NCBI GenBank assembly: GCA_022568135.1
Contig: JADFFQ010000045.1
Location: 1 to 32,350, forward strand
Direction of reading: 5' to 3'
Source: Planctomycetota bacterium
GTDB lineage: Bacteria; Planctomycetota; Phycisphaerae; Phycisphaerales; SM1A02
DNA length: 32,350 bases
This document shows positions 16,995-24,117 of the stretch, piece after piece. Both the position numbers and the translations under genes were made by a program. Position 1 is the first letter of the stretch. Every line of letters starts with the position of its first letter. The notes under the pieces were generated by a model. That model saw only the letters and a list, made by a program, of their open reading frames with translations, did not search any database and had not been told where the DNA came from.

Positions 16995-19322
16995 CTAATG
17001 GCTTGTCACGGCGTTTTGAACGACCGGTAGCTGTACGTCGCCGTTGCTACCGAACGACAGCGTATCCATGGGGCAGACGGTCACACAGATGCCGCAGCCG
17101 ATGCAGCTCGAGGTTGTGTTGTCCAGGGTCTCCTGTTTGAGGGCGTAGCTCATCACGTCGATGCCGACCAGACAGTTTCGCGAACACTCGTTGCAGGCGA
17201 TGCACTTGTCGTTGGCGACGATGCGGAATCGTGAGATGCCCAGCTTGGTGTAGAACTTGCTGGTGATCTGCATGATCTTGGCCAGCGGGCACCAATACCG
17301 GCACCAGATCTTACCGCCCAGGAACGGGTACAACGTCACGGGCAGGATGCCCACGAGCCAGATGTCGGCCATGAGGCCATAGGCGCGGACGCCCCAATCG
17401 GCGGGACCGCGGAACAAGACGATCGTGTTGCGGGTGAGCATCAGCAGGGTAAGGACGATCGCAATGATGAGGATGGCCTGGTTCATCCACTCCCACTTGA
17501 CGCTGCTCTTGCCTTTGGGGGCGAGGTGCCGCCAGCGGTCCCCGAACGTTTCGGCCAGTCCCCCGCAGCCGCAGACCCACGAGCAGTAGCGCTTGCCGTG
17601 GAACAGCACGAAGATGGGGATGATCACGAACGTAAGCACGACGCCCCAGACGACCCAGATCATGTGCGGGTCGTGGAAGAAGGTATAGAAGAACAGCGGC
17701 CAGGCGTACACCATGCCGTAGGACCGCCAGGCCTGGTCGGTGAACTGCGGGTCATTGCTCAGGGTCTCGCCCAGCCACTGGTAGTTCACCGCCCACTGGA
17801 AGAGGAACTCGGGAATAATGAAGAAGAAGATCCACTGGAACGAGATGAGGCTAACGAACCGCCAGATTTGAAACTTGTCCCGCCGGTCCAGGCCCCATCG
17901 CTTCAGGGCCTGCACGCCGAAGATCGTCATCAGGCCGGTGTACATGACCGTGTACCAGAAGGACCACGGCCGGTCGAAAAACGACATCATCTCATAGCCC
18001 CAATGCGTGTAGGGCCAGAACTCCATGCCATCTCCGCGCTTGATTCCATAGATGGAATACCACACGAAGAAGGAGATGCCCAGCCACGACCAGCGGTCGC
18101 CCTTGAACCCGGTGGAAACGAGGCCGATCACGGCCGCCAGGGCCGCAATGCCGCCGAGCCAGGGCGGAATCACGCCGAGCCCGAGTCCCAACAGCTGTGG
18201 CTGGCGACCGCCCGCCAGCGGCCCGAGCAACCACAGTCCGACCAGCGTCAGCACCGTGAGCACCGCCGCCCGCAGCAGGGAGCCGGACCATTCGTTTTCC
18301 AGCTTGATTCCCAGTGATTTGAGAAACTTGACCGGCAGCTCCGCTCCGATCAGGACAAACGCGTGGTCGGATTTGACGGTGCGCTGATCGTCGTGGCCGC
18401 CGCGGTTGATGTTCAGGATCGTTTCGCCGTTGCGGAACTCCTTTACGGTGGAGTGGAAGATCACTTCGATTCGCTTTTGGGCAATGGCGTGGTCAAGCTT
18501 GTGGCGGTTATCCTTGAAGAGCCGGCTGAACTCACCGCTGCGATAGGAGATGACGACGGTGTTCTGCTGCGAGAGGGTGAGCGCGGCTTCGACGGCGCTG
18601 TTGCCGCCGCCGACGACAAGGATGTTCTCGTCGTGATACCGGCGGGGTGAATACAGACGGTGGTAGACGCGTTCCCGATCCTCGCCAGGCACGCCGAGCT
18701 CCCGCGGGCTGCCGCGCTGACCGGTGGCTAAGACCACCTTGCGGGCTCGGTACTCGGCCTGGTTGGTTTTGGCGACGAAGGTGCCATCCCGTTGCTTGGT
18801 CAGTTCGGTCAGCGGCTCTTCGGTGCGGACGTTCAGGCCGTTGTCGTCGATGATCTGCTGCCATCGTGCGATGAGGTCTTCCTTGCGGGCCCCGTCCAGC
18901 CAGAGCTTGCCTTTGGCCGGCACCTTATCAGGCTCCGCGTAGACCCACTTGCCCTCGGGGAAGTCCTCGATGGTGTTGGCGATCTTGGCCTTCTCCAGCA
19001 CCAGGCAGCTCATTCCCTTGTCCCGGCATGCGAGGGCGGCGTTGAGGCCGGCGGCTCCGGCGCCGACGACCAACACGTCGAACGGCGCTTGGTCGTCCTG
19101 GGTGGCATTGGCCTGTTGCTTCATCGCAGGCAATCGAGCGATGTAGTCGATCACCTCAACGCCTTGGGCCATGGCCAGCTTGATGACGGGCGCTCCGGCC
19201 AGGTCGCCGATGATGTGCAGACCGTTGACGCTCGATTCATTGCCCACCCGCAGGACCGGGCGGCGCAGATCAGTGCTCCCGCTGGAAAGGACGGCCTGGA
19301 GCTTGGGGCGAATGTTGAGCAT
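16995..19322 (-). CDS. Flavoprotein reductase fused to NapH-like polyferredoxin membrane protein
   Basis: A 775-residue fusion. Residues about 75-350 form a thioredoxin-reductase-like FAD/NAD(P) flavoprotein: VVGAGAAGLNAA binds FAD, VVGGGNSAVEAA binds NAD(P), and no CxxC redox pair is seen, as in YpdA-type enzymes. About 8-10 hydrophobic segments follow (355-700). Among them are NapH/NosR-like cysteine motifs CSWVCGCGG and CRYWCPLAK. Two 4Fe-4S clusters close the protein: CIACNECSRNC and CIGCGICVTVCP. It could move electrons between NAD(P)H and a quinone or an extracytoplasmic acceptor across the membrane (inference). The first 70 residues contain GDLAGAPVIKLAMAQG, resembling the C-terminal end of thioredoxin reductases displaced to the front. 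The ATG at 19322 has GGAGG eight bases upstream. It follows the YHS-like gene by 45 bases. Confidence 0.85.
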   Translation of the reverse strand: MLNIRPKLQAVLSSGSTDLRRPVLRVGNESSVNGLHIIGDLAGAPVIKLAMAQGVEVIDYIARLPAMKQQANATQDDQAPFDVLVVGAGAAGLNAALACRDKGMSCLVLEKAKIANTIEDFPEGKWVYAEPDKVPAKGKLWLDGARKEDLIARWQQIIDDNGLNVRTEEPLTELTKQRDGTFVAKTNQAEYRARKVVLATGQRGSPRELGVPGEDRERVYHRLYSPRRYHDENILVVGGGNSAVEAALTLSQQNTVVISYRSGEFSRLFKDNRHKLDHAIAQKRIEVIFHSTVKEFRNGETILNINRGGHDDQRTVKSDHAFVLIGAELPVKFLKSLGIKLENEWSGSLLRAAVLTVLTLVGLWLLGPLAGGRQPQLLGLGLGVIPPWLGGIAALAAVIGLVSTGFKGDRWSWLGISFFVWYSIYGIKRGDGMEFWPYTHWGYEMMSFFDRPWSFWYTVMYTGLMTIFGVQALKRWGLDRRDKFQIWRFVSLISFQWIFFFIIPEFLFQWAVNYQWLGETLSNDPQFTDQAWRSYGMVYAWPLFFYTFFHDPHMIWVVWGVVLTFVIIPIFVLFHGKRYCSWVCGCGGLAETFGDRWRHLAPKGKSSVKWEWMNQAILIIAIVLTLLMLTRNTIVLFRGPADWGVRAYGLMADIWLVGILPVTLYPFLGGKIWCRYWCPLAKIMQITSKFYTKLGISRFRIVANDKCIACNECSRNCLVGIDVMSYALKQETLDNTTSSCIGCGICVTVCPMDTLSFGSNGDVQLPVVQNAVTSH

Positions 19323-19367
19323 GGATCAGGCCTCCGAATGTCGGGCGCGTGCTGTCAAAATCCTTAC

Positions 19368-20102
19368 TTAGATGCGATCCGTCTCCGCGGTCACGCTGGG
19401 TTGCATCGCCGCGCCGCAGCCGGAACATGCCCCGGTGGCGGGATGGTTCTCCGCGCCGCAGTGGGGGCAATAGACCGGGGCGTACGTTGTCGGCACCTTG
19501 CACAGACCGGCGGGGATCCCCGCTGGCGCAGCAAAGTCCCTGGACTTGTGCATGCACAGCAGGGCGGCGAGCGCCGCGACGTTGACGACCAGCCCCGCGA
19601 AGAACCACCGCACGGGCGGCAGCCCCTTGCACACCGCCAGATAGCCGCAAGCCCCGCCCGCCACAAGCCCCGCCAACACATAGAGCCCCAGGAAAAGCCA
19701 GAACTGATGCGGCGGCGTTTCGGCCGGCGCCCGCTCATCGAACAGCGCACCGAGAACCTGCAGCTGAGAAAAGTAACGATCGGGGTCGGCGGCAAAGTCG
19801 TCCATCAACCTTTCGGTCACCGCAAAGAGGCGGCCCTTGTAGCGGACGTACACCGCGTTGGCGTCCCGGATCGGCAGGCCACACACCAGGCACTGCTCGC
19901 CCTGGCCGGGTTGGATCCTGACCACAACCCAGCCCGCTTGCTGGGAGGCTATTGGCAGCGAGGATTCGCCGCCGGGCTCAGCAATAGGCACCTGCGCCGC
20001 CAGCGCTGCCTGGCCGATGGCGCTGAGCCCCAACAGTGAGACGAGCCCCACCAAGAGCCTCGCCAGAGTCACCCCGAGACGTTTGCCCACGAGATGGTCC
20101 AT
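19368..20102 (-). CDS. Exported membrane protein with YHS-like domain and zinc ribbon
   Basis: A signal peptide (LARLLVGLVSLLGLSAIGQAA) is followed by a YHS-like metal-binding segment, CLVCGLPIRDANAVYVRYKG then FAVTERLMDDFAADPDRYF. Two membrane helices follow (FWLFLGLYVLAGLVAG and FFAGLVVNVAALAALL), and the C-terminal zinc ribbon is CPHCGAENHPATGACSGCG. YHS domains often bind copper or accompany metal-handling proteins (family knowledge). I chose the ATG at 20102, with AAGGA seven bases upstream; the frame extends to 20240 without support. It is immediately upstream of the flavoprotein/polyferredoxin gene on the same strand, so it may deliver metal or act as its partner. Confidence 0.75.
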   Translation of the reverse strand: MDHLVGKRLGVTLARLLVGLVSLLGLSAIGQAALAAQVPIAEPGGESSLPIASQQAGWVVVRIQPGQGEQCLVCGLPIRDANAVYVRYKGRLFAVTERLMDDFAADPDRYFSQLQVLGALFDERAPAETPPHQFWLFLGLYVLAGLVAGGACGYLAVCKGLPPVRWFFAGLVVNVAALAALLCMHKSRDFAAPAGIPAGLCKVPTTYAPVYCPHCGAENHPATGACSGCGAAMQPSVTAETDRI

Positions 20103-20597
20103 GCGCGATCCTTCGCAACTTTGACCAACCCGCCTGCCGCTTATGATCAGCGTAAGGGGTGCGGTTGACCGGCCGAGGGTCGACGTGCCCGGTGGCATGA
20201 GCATCAGTATACCGATCCGGGGCCACGGCACCCTCGGCATCCTCGACCTGCTGACCCGCCGCGGCGGGTGGGCGAACTGGGGGCCGTGCGCGTGAGCGCT
20301 GCGGTCTAAGCGGTCTGACCAGCACGTTTATCTCTTTTCCTTGACCGGCCGCACAGTCGTTGGTGTAATGGGCCGTCCGGCAGACGCAGCCACGCGTCTG
20401 GCGGCACGGAAAGACGATTGCAGCCTTGGGCAAGCAGTAGATGCCCGGGCAGTGGGAGGAACAGCGATGGAAAGAAGAAAGCTTGGCAAGCGGCTAACCG
20501 TAACGGTGAAACCTTGCGTACAGGAGCAACCAGTCCGTCCGCTGTGGGCTCGAGAATATCCTTCCCGCCAAGCAATGGACACCGGGAGTCAGATGAT
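20103..20597. other. 495-base region without a recognisable gene; contains a strong hairpin
   Basis: This is the divergent interval between the YHS-like gene and the Rieske gene. The clearest structure is the hairpin at 20377-20404: CAGACGC, loop AGCCAC, GCGTCTG, extended by CCG/CGG across one G-G mismatch. Downstream there is further short dyad structure (for example CCG-TAA-CGG around 20498). I compared it by eye with c-di-GMP, cobalamin and TPP riboswitch cores, RNase P RNA and group II introns, and found no match. Short open frames here have no family resemblance. Confidence 0.5.
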
Positions 20598-22363
20598 ATG
20601 AGCAGGGACCTGGATACTTTACCGACGGAAGCTCGGTACACGCGCGTTGCGAGCCTCGCTGACGTAGAAGCCGCTAGCTGTGAGGTTATCCATGTCGAGG
20701 GGCACACCATCGCGCTGTTCAGTTATGGCGATAAAGTTTATGCCGTGGACAATCGCTGTCCGCACATGGGGGCTTCCCGCTCGACCGGGGAAGCGTGAAA
20801 GACTGCATCCTCACTTGTCATTGGCACCACGCGCGCTTCGATCTGGCGAGTGGCGGGACCTTCGACCCCTGGGCTGACGATGTACGCGTTTTCCCCGTTG
20901 AGATTCGCGATGGTGAGGTATGGGTGGACGTCACACTGCACGCTGATCCGCGCGCCCATCACTCGAAGCGCGTGCGTGATGGATTGGAGCGCAATATTCC
21001 TCTCGTCATTGCGAAGGCCGTGATCCTGCTGCTTGACCAGGGTGAAGATCCGGTCGGGCCGTTTCGGACCGGACTTGAGTTTGGGACACGGCACCGCCAG
21101 CACGGTTGGGGGCAGGGTCTGACGATCCTCACGTGCATGATGAACTTGCTGCCGCGATTGGATTCCGAGGACCGTCCGCGCGCCCTGTATCAGGGTCTCT
21201 CGGCGGTCGCGTTCGAGTGCGAGAATCTGCCTCCTCATTTCGGACTACAGCCGCTGCCGGACTCGTCCGCTGATGTCGCCACGTTGAAGCGCTGGTTCCG
21301 CCAATTTGTCGAAGTTCGGGACAATGACGGCGCCGAGCGCTGCCTGGTCTCAGCCGTGCGGTCCGGCGCCGATGATCGCCAAATGGCGGACATGCTCTTT
21401 TGCGCTGCGACCGACCACCGCTACATCCAGATCGGCCACGTGCTGGACTTCACCAACAAGGCGTTTGAAGCGCTTGATATTGCGGGATGGGAATGCGCGG
21501 AGCCGGTGCTTGCCAGCTTGGCGCACGCATTTGCCACTGCTGACCGGATGGAGGAGTCCAACGATTGGCGCCATCCAGTGGATCTGGTTTCAATTCTCGA
21601 GCGAGCCTTCGGCGAGCTACCGTCCGCGATCGAGAATGGGCGAAAGCGGCGCGGACATTGGGCAGGACGCGATCCGTTGCTCGAAATCCTGTTGGGCGAT
21701 GATCCCCAACGGATTGCCGATGCGTTGCTCGCTGCGCTGGGCGAAGGTGGTGCGGAACACGAATTGGCCGCCGTGGTGGCCTACGCGGCGGCACTTCGCA
21801 TCGCGCGGTTCCATACAAGCAACGAGTTTGGCGATTGGGACACGGCATTACACACATTCTCGTTTGCCAACGCCGTGCACCAGGGATTGCGGCGAGCGCC
21901 ATCTCCCGAGTTGATGCGCGGCGTCTTCGACGCGTCCATGAGTGTCTATCTCGACCGCTTCCTCAATGTCCCCGCCGCACGCGTGCCAGAGCCGACAGGC
22001 GCCGAGAGCGATCCGGATGCGCTGCTGGCGGATCTTGCGGACTTGCTTGACCAGCAACAGAAAGTCAACGAAGCAGGCGAGCTGGTCGCCGCCTACCTGC
22101 ACGGCGACGGCAGCCCGGACCGTCTATTCGCGGTGCTCGGCAAGTTGCTTCTCAGAGAGGACCGCGATTTTCACACGATCCAAACCGTCGAGGCCGCGTT
22201 CCGGCAGTTCGATCTGCTGAGCGGGACGCCCGCTGCAGCGCATGTGCTCCTCGCGGCAGCGCGGTATCTCGCAGCCCATGCGCCAACCGTGCGTGCACAG
22301 AGCCAGACGTATCGGATTGCGCAACGGCTCTATCGCAGTGAGCGGTTGTACGAGGAATCCTGA
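20598..22363 (+). CDS. Rieske 2Fe-2S protein with large helical C-terminal domain, frameshifted
   Basis: The N-terminal 100 or so residues are a Rieske ferredoxin domain. The first ligand pair CPH is encoded in the frame starting at 20598, and the second pair in CHWHH in the frame of 20795-22363. The two frames join if one G is added to the run of five at 20768-20772, giving GGFPLDRGSVKDC between the pairs and a 588-residue product. The remaining 480 residues (LTILTCMMNLLPRL, ALYQGLSAVAFECENLPP and later) are helical, with no catalytic iron site recognised. This architecture occurs in bacteria as an uncharacterised Rieske fusion (recall). The protein would receive or donate electrons. The ATG at 20598 has GGGAG about nine bases upstream. 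Sequencing error, a real loss-of-function deletion, or -1 frameshifting are all possible. Confidence 0.78.
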
Positions 22364-22515
22364 GACGTCTGCGGCTGCTACCTGTGCTAGCCAATTGGGG
22401 GTGAGTTTACCGACGCTGTGGGGTCGCGTCCGCTCCGCTTGGTCATCTCGAACTGCGATGGTGTAGGTATTTCTTCAGCTCATGAGGCGACGCACATCGT
22501 TTCCGCCGTTTGTGG

Positions 22516-22544
22516 TTGCGAACGCAACGGCAGCCCGATAGTAT
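22516..22544 (+). promoter_or_regulatory. candidate promoter of the desaturase gene
   Basis: TTGCGA and TAGTAT (each four of six consensus bases) are separated by 17 bases. This would place the transcript start about ten bases before the ATG at 22562. Confidence 0.25.
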
Positions 22545-22561
22545 TACCGCCCGTGGCTCCA

Positions 22562-23542
22562 ATGACCAACCCTGCACACCACACGATCGAAGGAGCGGTG
22601 GCCGAGCCCCGAGCTCGCCTGCCCTTGCCCGATACGGTCACGCTCGGGAACATCCGTTGGTCGTATCTCGCCCCGATCGCGGTCGTGCACCTGCTGGCGC
22701 TGCTCGCGGTGATGCCCTGGCTGTTCTCCTGGACGGGGCTCATCGTGATGGTCGTGGGCGTGCACCTCTTCGGACAAGGCATCAACCTCTGCTACCACCG
22801 GCTGCTAGGGCATCGCAGCTTCACGGTGCCGCTGTGGTTCGAGCGTTTCCTCGTGATCGTCGCCTTGTGCTGCATGGAGGACACGCCCGTCAAGTGGGTC
22901 GCCACCCATCGCTTCCATCACAAGCACTCCGATGACCCCCACGATCCGCACAGCCCCCTCGTGGCCTTTCTCTGGGCCCATGTCGGGTGGCTGCTCTTCG
23001 AGAACCCGGCCGTCCACAGCGTCGACACGTACCGAAAGTACGCCAGCGACCTGCTCAAGGATCCGTTCTACCTGAAGCTCGAGAAATCCTATCTGTGGGT
23101 GTGGGTCTACGTCGCGCACGCCGCGCTGTACTTCCTGGCCGGAGCCGTCTGCGGAGCGCTGATAGGGGGAACTGCCGTATCGGCCGTGCAGTTCGGTCTG
23201 AGCCTGCTGGTGTGGGGCGTGTTCGTGCGGACCGTCGTGGTGTGGCATATCACCTGGTCGGTCAACTCGCTGACGCACGTGTTCGGCTACACGAGCTACC
23301 AGACGGGCGAGAACAGCCGGAACAACTGGCTGGTGGCGCTGCTCGCGGTCGGCGAGGGGTGGCACAACAACCACCACTACGATCCGGCCAGCGCGTCGGT
23401 CCAGCACCGCTGGTGGGAGATCGACATCACCTATTACCACATCTGGCTCCTCGAGCGCCTGGGCCTCGCCCGAGCCGTCGTGCCCCCGAAGCGCGTGCGG
23501 CGTGCGGCACGGAAGCTCGAGCCCGTCGCGAGGGACGAGTAG
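22562..23542 (+). CDS. Acyl-CoA (delta-9) fatty acid desaturase
   Basis: This membrane diiron enzyme would introduce a double bond into acyl chains using oxygen and an electron donor. All three histidine boxes are present: HRLLGH, HRFHHKH and HNNHH (in GEGWHNNHHYDPAS). Hydrophobic segments lie around residues 35-65, 90-105, 130-150 and 200-245, giving the usual four-helix topology. The N terminus begins MTNPAHHTIEGAVAEP; the frame continues upstream to 22418 but that part looks non-coding. No strong ribosome binding site is visible. It follows the Rieske gene by about 200 bases on the same strand; Rieske ferredoxins can supply electrons to oxygenases, but a link here is speculative. Confidence 0.93.
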   Translation: MTNPAHHTIEGAVAEPRARLPLPDTVTLGNIRWSYLAPIAVVHLLALLAVMPWLFSWTGLIVMVVGVHLFGQGINLCYHRLLGHRSFTVPLWFERFLVIVALCCMEDTPVKWVATHRFHHKHSDDPHDPHSPLVAFLWAHVGWLLFENPAVHSVDTYRKYASDLLKDPFYLKLEKSYLWVWVYVAHAALYFLAGAVCGALIGGTAVSAVQFGLSLLVWGVFVRTVVVWHITWSVNSLTHVFGYTSYQTGENSRNNWLVALLAVGEGWHNNHHYDPASASVQHRWWEIDITYYHIWLLERLGLARAVVPPKRVRRAARKLEPVARDE

Positions 23543-23718
23543 ATCCCGGCCATACCCTCTACCGGCTCAAGCGCCTTGGCCAGGTCGGGATGATGCTTCC
23601 GCAAGACACGCAGGATGCGCTCGCGCAACAGCGGAGCCTCATTGCACACGCGCAGCAGACGCGGCCAGACTTGATCGACGAGTTCGGGCTGCTGTTCCAG
23701 TAGCGCCACGACAGCTTG
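23543..23718. other. short coding-like fragment between desaturase and tRNA-Gly 3' copy
   Basis: The minus strand reads a helical segment around EQQPELVDQVWPRLLRV and HHPDLAKALEPVEGMAG, without start or stop at its ends. The plus strand is also open, through MMLPQDTQDALAQQRS to a stop at 23701-23703. Neither is assigned to a family. It is probably a gene fragment truncated at the repeat junction. Confidence 0.3.
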
Positions 23719-23764
23719 CAGCCTTCCAAGCTGAATGTCGAGGGTTCGAGTCCCTTCGCCCGCT
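23719..23764. repeat. 46-bp copy of the tRNA-Gly 3' half (attR-like)
   Basis: It is identical to bases 14151-14196 of the tRNA gene. The 5' half of the tRNA is absent, so this is not a functional tRNA. It is in the same orientation as the intact gene, 9568 bases downstream. Confidence 0.92.
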
Positions 23765-24117
23765 ATGGCGAATTTCGGCCGGCTGATGACTGGCTGCACG
23801 CCGAGTCGTGCTGTCGCTTCCAAGAAGACCATCCGACCGCCGAGGTGTTGTACCTCTGCGAAGCTTCGCGACCGCCAAGGGGTTTGGTTGCGCGGGCGCT
23901 GTAAGAGGAATCGGCGTCTGGCGGGTTGATTTTCTGAATCTGCATACGGCATGCATTCGTAATCGATGGAACTCCGATTGGTGAAGCGGCCTGCATTTGC
24001 CGATGTGATTATCAGGCGTCGAGCGCTGGATTTGGTCCGATAGGATCGAGTCTTGTCGTGCCGATGAAGAGGGGCGGTTGTTCAGGCACTCAGCCCGAGC
24101 GGAAAAGTTGTCCAGAA
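23765..24117. other. 353 bases with no recognised gene
   Basis: Only short open frames without family resemblance are present. A small dyad, TGCAT and ATGCA, lies near 23940-23955. The autotransporter promoter should lie here, but no convincing -35/-10 pair was found. Confidence 0.4.

Noticed and set aside
18792..20039. 415-aa plus-strand open frame
   Set aside because: It is the antisense shadow of the flavoprotein and YHS-like genes, which have clear motifs and ribosome binding sites; its protein shows no family features.
20341..20601. 86-aa open frame and possible riboswitch before the Rieske gene
   Set aside because: No family resemblance or riboswitch consensus core could be matched by eye; kept only as a structured region.
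22987..23703. 238-aa plus-strand frame overlapping the desaturase
   Set aside because: Arg/Ala-rich shadow of the desaturase, whose histidine boxes fix the true frame.
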